A stretch of 6,319 nucleotides of DNA, taken from NCBI GenBank assembly GCA_028864955.1, contig JAGWLE010000041.1, positions 1-6,319 of the forward strand. Reading direction: 5' to 3'. Within the stretch, counting starts at the first letter, position 1. The number at the start of each line of letters is the position of its first letter. This stretch comes from Patescibacteria group bacterium (lineage in GTDB: Bacteria; Patescibacteriota; Minisyncoccia; Phycocordibacterales; PALSA-1337). Position numbers and translations under genes: made by a program. The notes beneath the pieces are model-generated. The model ran no database searches. It was not told where the DNA came from and was given only the letters and a program-made list of their open reading frames with translations. Below are positions 1-5,995 of the stretch, in pieces.

Positions 1-1
1 T

Positions 2-139
2 CGAATTGATATTTCGGACTTCATCATTCTCATGGCTAATTGGGGTCAGACTGGTCCGGGCAACAAGGCAGACTTCGACGGTGACGGCAAAGTCGACATA
101 AATGATTTCGTGATACTTATGGCTAATTGGACAAACTAA
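2..139 (+). CDS. C-terminal end of a dockerin-containing secreted protein (5' end outside window)
   Basis: This is the tail of a larger protein; the reading frame is open from the window edge to TAA at 137-139, leaving 45 residues. They form most of a type I dockerin-like module. The first half retains RIDISDFIILMANW and the second reads DFDGDGKVDINDFVILMANW. The second half has a complete EF-hand-like calcium loop (DFDGDGKVDIND, acidic ligands at loop positions 1, 3, 5, 9 and 12). The two halves repeat at 29-codon spacing, and the DNA word ATGGCTAATTGG is identical at 32-43 and 119-130. In the known family, dockerins bind cohesin modules in a calcium-dependent way and sit at the C-terminus of secreted proteins, as here. 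The next gene begins 5 bases downstream and encodes a cohesin-like protein, so the two are probably co-transcribed and their products may bind. The catalytic or binding part of this protein lies outside the window, so its main function is unknown. Confidence 0.88.
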   Translation, partial: RIDISDFIILMANWGQTGPGNKADFDGDGKVDINDFVILMANWTN

Positions 140-144
140 CAATT

Positions 145-888
145 ATGAAAAAAATTTCTCTTACGGGCGCGATACTCATTGGCACTCTGGCGTATGCGAT
201 TCCTGCCTTGGCGGCGACTTCTGCCAGCTTTACGCCGCAAACCATCCAGGTTTCAGCGGGTCAGCAAGTCAACGTGGCGGTCACTGTAGATCCACAAGGT
301 ACGTCCAACTATGCTGAAAAGATCGAAGTTGATTTCCCGGCTGATCTGCTCTCGGTGACTAATTTTACTCAAGGAAATTCCTGGATGCCTCTCACGCAAA
401 CAGGGTATGACATCACGGATAATACGCAAGGAATTCTCGTAAAAACGGCCGGTTATGCCGGCGGCATCACTTCCGTGACGCCATTTGGCACGATTACTTT
501 TACAGCCAAGAAATCTGGCACGGGGACAGTCAGTTTTGGCGCAGACTCGCAGGCTTTCCTCAAGACGGGCAAGATCTCAATAACCGGCGCGGCGGCGTCA
601 GTGACGATCGGTCCGACGGTCGTAGTTCCGGCAAAGGCCGCTTTGACCAGCAGCCATAATCAATCGCCGACACCACAAGCGACTCCAGACATGTCGCCGG
701 TGACCACTCAAAACGGAGTTGTTATCACTCCGACGCCGTCACCGGTTATCGGCAGCCAAGTCGCAGCTGTTGGAGCGGCTACTTCGACGGGCGGCGGCAG
801 TATGACATTGTGGATCATTGTTGCCATTCTGGTCGTGGCTGTTGTCATCTATATGATCATGAGGATGGGACGGAAAAAAACGATGTAG
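145..888 (+). CDS. Membrane-anchored cohesin-domain protein
   Basis: The 247-residue product has a signal peptide (MKK, then a hydrophobic stretch, with a likely cleavage after ALA at residues 21-23). Next comes a cohesin-like beta-sandwich at about residues 28-154. It shows VSAGQQVNVAVTV, an amphipathic EVDFPADLLSVTNFTQGNSW strand pair, ILVKTAGY and FGTITFTAKKSGTGTVSF, which resemble the cohesin fold. A Pro/Thr/Ser-rich linker (about 155-218) leads to one transmembrane helix (about 220-240) and a basic tail, RMGRKK. This topology places the cohesin outside and the C-terminus in the cytoplasm. I chose the ATG at 145 because it starts an ideal signal peptide. An upstream in-frame TTG at 127 would add six residues inside the preceding coding region. 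There is no clear Shine-Dalgarno, so translation may be coupled to the dockerin gene 5 bases upstream. The likely role is to hold dockerin-bearing proteins on the cell surface. The fold call comes from motif reading only. Confidence 0.85.
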   Translation: MKKISLTGAILIGTLAYAIPALAATSASFTPQTIQVSAGQQVNVAVTVDPQGTSNYAEKIEVDFPADLLSVTNFTQGNSWMPLTQTGYDITDNTQGILVKTAGYAGGITSVTPFGTITFTAKKSGTGTVSFGADSQAFLKTGKISITGAAASVTIGPTVVVPAKAALTSSHNQSPTPQATPDMSPVTTQNGVVITPTPSPVIGSQVAAVGAATSTGGGSMTLWIIVAILVVAVVIYMIMRMGRKKTM

Positions 889-1120
889 ATTTGGTTTCAG
901 AGCTCTGATTGACATCCCGAATGCTTATTCATATACTCTGTCCATACCCGTTCTTTGGCCGATTGCCTTCACGCGCGTCTTCGATACAGGATCTCGTCTG
1001 GACGCGCACGGAATGCGTCACGCAGGCATGATCACACCTGGCCATCCTCTGGCATTATTCATGCTGACGAAGCGCGTGGCGTTTCAAGGAACGGGTTGCT
1101 GACACGGCAGTAGAAGACAG
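889..1120. other. Intergenic region between convergent genes, no convincing gene
   Basis: This stretch separates the stop of the cohesin gene from the terminator of the convergent minus-strand gene. The only open frame starting with ATG is 36 codons (921-1031); it has no ribosome binding site and no recognisable features. A 12-base perfect palindrome, TCAGAGCTCTGA, lies at 897-908 just after the cohesin stop, but no T-run follows it. A 7-bp inverted repeat (GCGCGTC at 973-979, GACGCGC at 1001-1007, 21-base loop) could fold in RNA. I cannot assign a function to either, and no T-tailed terminator for the plus-strand operon is evident here. Confidence 0.5.
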
Positions 1121-1155
1121 AAAAAGTCCGGCATCTTGGGTTGGTGCCGGACTTT
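1121..1155 (-). terminator. Intrinsic terminator of the DUF5666-like gene
   Basis: Read on the minus strand, an 11-bp perfect stem (AAAGTCCGGCA at 1145-1155 pairing with TGCCGGACTTT at 1123-1133) encloses an 11-base loop. It is followed directly by a T-run (complement of 1121-1125). The hairpin begins about 25 bases after the TGA at 1181-1183, where a Rho-independent terminator would be expected. On the plus strand the stem is followed by a weaker TTTCTT, so it could also stop read-through from the convergent cohesin gene. Confidence 0.85.
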
Positions 1156-1180
1156 CTTGGTGTCTGGGTATAGCGCAGCC

Positions 1181-2116
1181 TCAGAATCCAAAGAGATGCC
1201 TGAAGAAGTTTCCGATGGATCCAAAGAAGCCGAGGCCGCCGCCGGGATGGATGCCCGGAACAGGCGGTGTGTTCGAGTTCTGGCTGGGGCCGTCGATGAC
1301 GGACGAGGCCGTGATCGAACTGCCATTGACCGCGCCTTGAACGATCACATAGTCGCCGTTAGAGATGGCGGAGACGGTCGAGGAAGCGTTATTCTTCACG
1401 ATCTGAGCAGTACTGGCGTCGATAGTGTAGCCGGTGTTACTCGAGGTTGTGATCGTAAAGGTCGTGCCGCTCACGCCGGAAACTGTCCCCGCAACCACCG
1501 GCTGGCCGTTACCTTGGATCGATGGCAGGCCGCCGGGGCCGCCGTTGGCAATCGATCCCGGCGTCCAACCCGGTCCGCGGCCGCGCATCATCACCAGGCC
1601 GTCACGGATAGTTGTGGCCGCTACGGATGTGCCGTTCACCGTACCTTGGACGAAGACGCGGTCATTGAGGGCCACCGCCGCCAGCGAACTTGTGGCGTTA
1701 TTCTTGAAGACGGTGGCTGCCGAAGCGTCGACGGTAAATGTTGTCGAGGCTGTCGAGACGCCGTTAGTGCCCGTTCCCGGGGCCACGAAACTTCGGCCGA
1801 CCACGGTCAGCGTCGTACCGCTCAAGGCTGTGACTGTGCCAAATATTCCAGGCTTCATCATGCCCGGTCCGCGACCATTGAGACCGTTCATCATGCCCGG
1901 TCCGCGACCTTGCCAGGAACCGTTGTCTTGGCCGCGCCAGGATGGATTTGGGGAATCCGTCTGTGCCAAGGCCGGTACTGCCAGAGAAATAATCATAGCC
2001 GCTCCGGCCAAGCCGCTGATAACTTTCACACTCGTACTCATTGCTCTCATTGCTGAAATTTTTGATGTAGTAGATGTCATGATTTTACGACTAATACGCA
2101 CCATGCATACAGGCAT
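1181..2116 (-). CDS. Secreted protein with two DUF5666-like repeats
   Basis: The 311-residue product has a hydrophobic export segment (about 31-51, ending VPALAQ, likely cleavage after ALA at 49-51). A Gly/Pro/Met-rich stretch with the repeated word GRGPGMM (about 70-88) follows. Two similar beta-rich repeats lie at about 90-173 and 206-276. Each runs GTVxxxSGTTxT, then xTxDAS, then KNNA(T/S)S, then a VxVQGxVNG core and a TASSVIDG-like end. This matches my recollection of DUF5666, a small OB-like domain of unknown function common in exported CPR proteins. A Gly/Pro linker ends in an aromatic tail, GFFGSIGNFFRHLFGF. The ATG at 2116 is preceded by AGGAG at 8-base spacing, which supports it. It gives an unusually long, basic n-region of about 29 residues; an internal ATG at residue 24 or 27 would give a normal signal peptide but has no ribosome binding site. 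The gene is monocistronic, converges on the cohesin gene and diverges from the giant gene. No catalytic motif is visible. Confidence 0.85.
   Translation of the reverse strand: MPVCMVRISRKIMTSTTSKISAMRAMSTSVKVISGLAGAAMIISLAVPALAQTDSPNPSWRGQDNGSWQGRGPGMMNGLNGRGPGMMKPGIFGTVTALSGTTLTVVGRSFVAPGTGTNGVSTASTTFTVDASAATVFKNNATSSLAAVALNDRVFVQGTVNGTSVAATTIRDGLVMMRGRGPGWTPGSIANGGPGGLPSIQGNGQPVVAGTVSGVSGTTFTITTSSNTGYTIDASTAQIVKNNASSTVSAISNGDYVIVQGAVNGSSITASSVIDGPSQNSNTPPVPGIHPGGGLGFFGSIGNFFRHLFGF
1854..1909 (-). repeat. Tandem 23-base repeat inside the DUF5666-like gene
   Basis: An identical 23-base sequence occurs at 1854-1876 and 1887-1909, offset by 33 bases (11 codons). It encodes the protein word GRGPGMM twice. 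A shorter related stretch (CCCGGTCCGCG) occurs near 1569-1579, where the protein reads MMRGRGPGW. Exact DNA identity suggests a recent in-frame duplication within the Gly/Pro/Met-rich segment. Confidence 0.8.
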
Positions 2117-2211
2117 GGGTTAAACTCCTAAAGTGAGGACTACGACGGTCATCCTTGCACAGTGCTTCGTCTAGATACGAGGCGGCCTGAGTCTGTGGTG
2201 CATACGCATGG
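2104..2211. repeat. Imperfect direct repeat TGCATAC(AG)GCATGG flanking the divergent intergenic region
   Basis: TGCATACAGGCATGG at 2104-2118 and TGCATACGCATGG at 2199-2211 are the same word apart from a two-base insertion, about 95 bases apart. The first copy covers the start codon of the minus-strand gene. The second lies about 50 bases before the promoter-like motif of the giant gene. A shared operator is possible, but chance similarity in a short region is also possible. Confidence 0.35.
2125..2130 (-). promoter_or_regulatory. Shine-Dalgarno TAGGAG of the DUF5666-like gene
   Basis: On the minus strand TAGGAG lies 8 bases before the ATG at 2116. It decides the long start for this gene. It is the only strong ribosome binding site in the window, as the other visible starts lack one. 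Confidence 0.75.
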
Positions 2212-2259
2212 ATGCATGATCCAATATCCACTCATTATTCAGTAGGAATTGATCTTTTG

Positions 2260-2268
2260 TGGCATAAT
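2260..2268 (+). promoter_or_regulatory. Extended -10 promoter motif TGGCATAAT before the giant gene
   Basis: TG at 2260-2261, one base, then CATAAT at 2263-2268 fits an extended -10 element (five of six matches to TATAAT). No good -35 hexamer is visible at 16-18 bases upstream, which extended -10 promoters tolerate. The expected transcription start, 6-8 bases downstream, falls at about 2275, just before the GTG at 2278. This argues for a leaderless or nearly leaderless transcript and for the GTG start rather than the upstream ATG. Confidence 0.5.
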
Positions 2269-2277
2269 AGTGGGGAA

Positions 2278-5200
2278 GTGAAAAAAATACCTTCGATATC
2301 CACGTTGCTCGCAGCGGTGTTGCTGCTGGCGGGCATCTCTCTCATATATACAATCACCTCACGATTTTCGCCTTCCGGACAGGGAAATTTTCCGGTCGCG
2401 CTGAATCGGCTGTCTCCACATGGCCAACTGGCCGCCGTAGAAGGATCGGGCTCCGGCCTGGTCGGCTGGTGGAAATTCGATGAAGGTTCCGGCACGACCG
2501 CCGGCGATTCCAGCGGTTCTGGGAATGCCGGAACACTCGAGGGAAGTCCACTACCGACCTGGACGACAGGAAAGATCGGTGGCGCTCTTTCATTCGACGG
2601 TGTTACTGACACGGTTGCCATTGGCAATCCCGCGGTCTTAAATTTCGGCACCGGCTCGTTCAGTTATGGCATGTGGGTCTACCCGACTGCCAATACCTCG
2701 ACGTGGGATGAGGCGTGGTGGAAGGGTGGGGGATCGGCCGCTAACCCGGGCTATGATCTTGAGCTCGGTAGCGGTTATTGGACAGCCAATGTCAGCGACG
2801 GTACAAATATCTACCAAGTTATCCTTTCTTCGACCAGCTTCCTCAATCAGTGGGTACATATATTTGTTGTTGTTGATCGCAATGCTGGTCTTATGAAAGC
2901 CTACCTGAACGGCCAGCAAGTCTCGACTACTTCCATTTCCGGTCTTGGCTCGGTGACTGGTCCGAGCAGTGCCTCGCTCTCGACCACGTATCGTTTCGAA
3001 GGCCTGATGGACGATGTTCGCGTCTACAACCGCGCGCTATCTGATTCAGAAGTAGCGAGCATATATAATGAACCGGCCGCCGCAACTCCTACACCTACGC
3101 CGACTCCCACTCCGACGGGACCTGCACCGACGTTTGCTGGCGTCTCGGCGTCCATAACGAGCAACACGACTGTGACGATCTCTTGGGCGACGGACCTTTC
3201 GGCTACATCGCAGGTTGAATACGGACTGACAAGCGCCTATGGCAGCAACACTACGCTCGATTCAAATCTCTACGGCAGCCATTCCGTCATAATTTCCGGC
3301 CTTACACCGAATACCGTGTATCACTACCGAGCTCTGTCCATGAGCTCTTCTGGTGTTTTGGGACAATCGAACGATATGACATTCACCATGCCGGCTCCGA
3401 CGCCAACGCCTACCCCGCCCCCCGTGCCGTCAGCTCCGACGACGTACTATGTCTGCTCCGGCGTGGCCGGCCTCAATGGCGCGACCTGTTCGCCGACCGG
3501 CTCCGACGCCAATGCCGGCACCAGTCGCGCCGCGCCGTTGGCCAGCATCCAGCATGCCGCCGACCTGGTCAATCCCGGCGACACGGTCGTGGTCGAGGAC
3601 GGCACGTACACTCTGCCGAGCACCATAGGCTCTCCGAGTACCGCCGTCGTCGTCAACATGACCCGCGGCGGCGCGCCTGGGTATTGGGTGACTTTCAGAT
3701 CTGATCACAAATGGGGCGCGGTGCTCGATGGGCAAAACACTTTCGGCATCGGATTTAACTTGGGCAGCAATTCCGCCTCATATATCCGCATCCAGGATTT
3801 CACTATGAGGAATTTTCTTGATTCCGGCGTCAATTTCAATCCGGTGCGCCCCGCCACTTCACATGATTTCTATGTTGTCGGCAATCATATATACAACATC
3901 GGCCGCGTCTGCTCGAGCGCGCCCTACGGCATGGATGGATCGTTCGTCTCGAACATAAGCAATGTCACCTTCGACAGCAATGTCATCCACGACGTCGGTC
4001 GTCTGAGCGTCGGCGAGAATGGCTGCACGGCCGATCCGTACGCGAGCGAGGATCACGGCCTCTACATCGACGGCACGCAGAATGTGGTGATCAAGAATAA
4101 CATCATCTATAACATGAAGGCTGGCTGGGGCGTCCAGGTTTGGGGCGAGCTCGGTCTCGCCAACAACATGACCATAGCGAACAATACCTTTGCTTTTTCG
4201 AATTCGCGAAACACAGGCAATATTATCCTGGCGCATAGCGGCGTGACCAACAGCGTGGTCGAGAACAATCTTTTTTATCAGCCGCGCAATGCCGGTATCT
4301 ATATAAATACCACATTTGCGGCGACGACCTTCTCCAATGTCCTCGTCAAGAACAATCTCGCCTATGGCGCGCCGGCCGTGGCGGTCGACGGCTCGTCGGC
4401 CGGCGTGACATTTGAGAACAATATCGACAATGCCGCCGATCCCAAGCTGGCCAATCCGACAGCCACGCCGCCGGATTTCCACCTGCAAGCCGGCAGCTCG
4501 GCCATCGATGTCGGCGCCACCGAACCTCTAGTGCCGGTTGACTACGATGGCGTCTCGAGGCCGGTCGGCGCCGCCTACGATATCGGCGCCTACGAATACC
4601 CGGTCCCGGTGCCGACGCCGACCCCCACGTCTGCGCCGGTCGTGACCTACGGTCTCTCGATCACTGTCGGCAGCGGCGGCAGCGTCACCTCCGGCGGCGG
4701 CACACTGATAGCTTGCACGTCCAATTGCCAGATCTCGCCGGCCATACCGGGCGGCACCATCACTCTCACGGCCAATCCCAACGCCGGATATGTTCCACAG
4801 TGGACGAACTGCACGTCCGTGAATGGCACCGTCTGCACGCTGCTCATGCCTGCCGCCAACGTGACCGTCAACCTCTCATTTGCCCGCGATACCGTGCCGC
4901 CGACCGTGGCCATCACCTCACCTCTCACGAGCAGCCTCATTTCCGGCGCCGTGACCCTGGCGGCGACCGCCGCCGACAATCCTGGCGGTTCCGGCTTGGC
5001 AACAGTCCAATTCCTGATCGACGGCCAAGCCCTCGGCCAGCCCTTGACCACGGCGCCGTATTCCGGCAGCTGGAACACCATCGGCGTTTCCAATACGACT
5101 CACACCATTACGGCCGTGGCCAAGGACATGGCCGGCAATACGACGACATCGAATATCGTGATTGTCAGCGTGCAGAACACCATCGCGCCCACGCCGACGC

Positions 5201-5991
5201 CGTTCGCCAGCCAGTCACCCAGTCCTTCGGCTTTGCCGGCAGCCAGCCAGTCACCGTCCAGCGGAGGAACGGGCACATCCGGCGGCACGGGCGGTGGCGG
5301 AGGCGGCACGCCAAATGTTGTCGGCGGCAGCAGTGGCGCGAATGCGAGCTCCGGCGGTGGTACAAATGCCAGCACGGGCGGCGGGGGGGGCGGAGGCAGC
5401 ATACCGCCAGTCACGCCATCGATCGGCAGTTTTACACCGACAGTGGCGCAACGGCCACTCATGCAGAGTAGTGCCTGTACCCCAACCCAGACAACGATTA
5501 CCAAGCCACTTATTCCAGCATTGCTGTTCACTCTTTCCCTTGGAGACAGAGGCCAGAACGTCGTGACTCTTCAGAACTACCTGATCCAGGGAGGCTTCCT
5601 ACCGGCAGACGACAATACAGGCTACTATGGGCCATTAACACAGGCAGCGATCAAGGCATACATGGCAGCACCTGCGACTTTGATTAAAACCACTTCTTGC
5701 GCATTCCAATCATCAGGTACCTCTCGATTGCCGCAAGGATTCACATTCGCGACGACAATGTCTCCGTATACCACCAATGCCAATGTCAAGAACTTGCAGA
5801 TCTTCCTTAATGATCATGGCTTCACGGTCTCTACAAGTGGCGCAGGCTCAATAGGTAACGAAACTTCCTACTATGGTCCGGCGACGATGAAGGCACTCGC
5901 TAAATTCCAGGCCGCTAACTCTATCTCACCGGCGGTAGGGAATTTTGGGCCGATTACCAGAGGTGTTGTGAATCAGCTAATGGTAAAATGA
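2278..5991 (+). CDS. Giant modular surface protein: LamG, FnIII-like, right-handed beta-helix, Ig-like, two peptidoglycan-binding repeats
   Basis: From GTG at 2278 the product has about 1237 residues. In order: VKK plus a hydrophobic export segment (about 7-27); a LamG/concanavalin-like domain (61-265, from LVGWWKFDEGSG to DDVRVYNRALSDSEVASIYN); a PTPT linker; an FnIII-like domain (282-373, ISGLTPNTVYHYRA); a second Pro-rich linker; a right-handed beta-helix (389-774, DTVVVEDGTYT, then VVIKNNIIYN-type coils, closing with a choice-of-anchor-Q-like DFHLQAGSSAIDVGA to YDIGAYEY). Then follow an InlB-like repeat with four cysteines (about 791-872), an Ig-like domain (873-967, DGQALG to AVAKDMAGN), a Ser/Pro/Gly linker (968-1060), and two PG_binding_1-like repeats (about 1086-1131 and 1168-1237, each with YYGP). 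It is probably a wall-bound adhesin or glycan-active protein. Beta-helix folds include polysaccharide lyases, but I see no definite catalytic residues. An ATG at 2212 would add 22 residues ahead of the export segment, lies upstream of the promoter motif and lacks a ribosome binding site. The pilin-like gene follows 4 bases downstream. Confidence 0.9.
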   Translation: MKKIPSISTLLAAVLLLAGISLIYTITSRFSPSGQGNFPVALNRLSPHGQLAAVEGSGSGLVGWWKFDEGSGTTAGDSSGSGNAGTLEGSPLPTWTTGKIGGALSFDGVTDTVAIGNPAVLNFGTGSFSYGMWVYPTANTSTWDEAWWKGGGSAANPGYDLELGSGYWTANVSDGTNIYQVILSSTSFLNQWVHIFVVVDRNAGLMKAYLNGQQVSTTSISGLGSVTGPSSASLSTTYRFEGLMDDVRVYNRALSDSEVASIYNEPAAATPTPTPTPTPTGPAPTFAGVSASITSNTTVTISWATDLSATSQVEYGLTSAYGSNTTLDSNLYGSHSVIISGLTPNTVYHYRALSMSSSGVLGQSNDMTFTMPAPTPTPTPPPVPSAPTTYYVCSGVAGLNGATCSPTGSDANAGTSRAAPLASIQHAADLVNPGDTVVVEDGTYTLPSTIGSPSTAVVVNMTRGGAPGYWVTFRSDHKWGAVLDGQNTFGIGFNLGSNSASYIRIQDFTMRNFLDSGVNFNPVRPATSHDFYVVGNHIYNIGRVCSSAPYGMDGSFVSNISNVTFDSNVIHDVGRLSVGENGCTADPYASEDHGLYIDGTQNVVIKNNIIYNMKAGWGVQVWGELGLANNMTIANNTFAFSNSRNTGNIILAHSGVTNSVVENNLFYQPRNAGIYINTTFAATTFSNVLVKNNLAYGAPAVAVDGSSAGVTFENNIDNAADPKLANPTATPPDFHLQAGSSAIDVGATEPLVPVDYDGVSRPVGAAYDIGAYEYPVPVPTPTPTSAPVVTYGLSITVGSGGSVTSGGGTLIACTSNCQISPAIPGGTITLTANPNAGYVPQWTNCTSVNGTVCTLLMPAANVTVNLSFARDTVPPTVAITSPLTSSLISGAVTLAATAADNPGGSGLATVQFLIDGQALGQPLTTAPYSGSWNTIGVSNTTHTITAVAKDMAGNTTTSNIVIVSVQNTIAPTPTPFASQSPSPSALPAASQSPSSGGTGTSGGTGGGGGGTPNVVGGSSGANASSGGGTNASTGGGGGGGSIPPVTPSIGSFTPTVAQRPLMQSSACTPTQTTITKPLIPALLFTLSLGDRGQNVVTLQNYLIQGGFLPADDNTGYYGPLTQAAIKAYMAAPATLIKTTSCAFQSSGTSRLPQGFTFATTMSPYTTNANVKNLQIFLNDHGFTVSTSGAGSIGNETSYYGPATMKALAKFQAANSISPAVGNFGPITRGVVNQLMVK
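5383..5390 (+). repeat. Run of eight G in the Gly-rich linker of the giant gene
   Basis: Eight consecutive G lie in a stretch encoding seven glycines, within a G-dense segment (5374-5397). The run sits about 140 bases before the first peptidoglycan-binding repeat. Loss of one G would shift reading to a frame that stops at 5566, and gain of one G to a frame that stops at 5471. Either change removes both wall-binding repeats. The run is also a place where sequencing or assembly errors are likely. Confidence 0.8.
5981..5989 (+). promoter_or_regulatory. Extended -10 motif TGGTAAAAT overlapping the stop of the giant gene
   Basis: TG at 5981-5982, one base, then TAAAAT at 5984-5989 fits an extended -10 element (five of six matches). 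It overlaps the end of the giant gene, whose TGA is 5989-5991, and ends 6 bases before the ATG at 5996. The arrangement mirrors TGGCATAAT ahead of GTG at 2278. No convincing -35 is present. It could give the pilin-like gene its own leaderless transcript in addition to read-through. Confidence 0.45.
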
Positions 5992-5995
5992 TCTT

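Noticed and set aside
127..144. Earlier TTG start for the cohesin gene
   Set aside because: It overlaps the dockerin coding region and puts extra polar residues before an already ideal MKK signal peptide at 145.
897..908. Palindrome TCAGAGCTCTGA as terminator of the cohesin gene
   Set aside because: It is a short loop-less palindrome with no T-run behind it; it could equally be chance.
973..1007. GCGCGTC/GACGCGC inverted repeat as a small RNA or riboswitch
   Set aside because: It has one 7-bp stem with a 21-base loop, no recognisable aptamer core, no promoter and no downstream gene in the same direction.
921..1031. 36-codon ATG open frame in the intergenic region
   Set aside because: It has no ribosome binding site, no recognisable product and is of a length expected by chance.
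1136..2123. Long plus-strand open frames at 1136-2056 and 1434-2123, opposite the DUF5666-like gene
   Set aside because: The minus-strand frame has a signal peptide, internal repeats, a ribosome binding site and a terminator in the right orientation. The plus-strand products have low-complexity Arg/His/Val/Pro-rich composition and no recognisable domain.
2212..2277. ATG at 2212 as start of the giant gene
   Set aside because: It has no Shine-Dalgarno, places 22 residues before the VKK-hydrophobic export segment and lies upstream of the extended -10 motif. It is kept as a possible alternative, not the preferred start.
3859..4488. 209-codon minus-strand open frame inside the beta-helix region
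   Set aside because: It is a by-product of the GC-rich codons of the plus-strand gene; the plus-strand product has clear beta-helix repeats and the antisense product has none.
4713..5566. Alternative-frame plus-strand open frames at 4713-5471 and 5162-5566
   Set aside because: They are shadows over the Ig-like and Gly-rich linker parts of the giant gene, with Arg/His/Gln-rich products and no start signals. They matter only as the frames entered after slippage at the poly-G tract.
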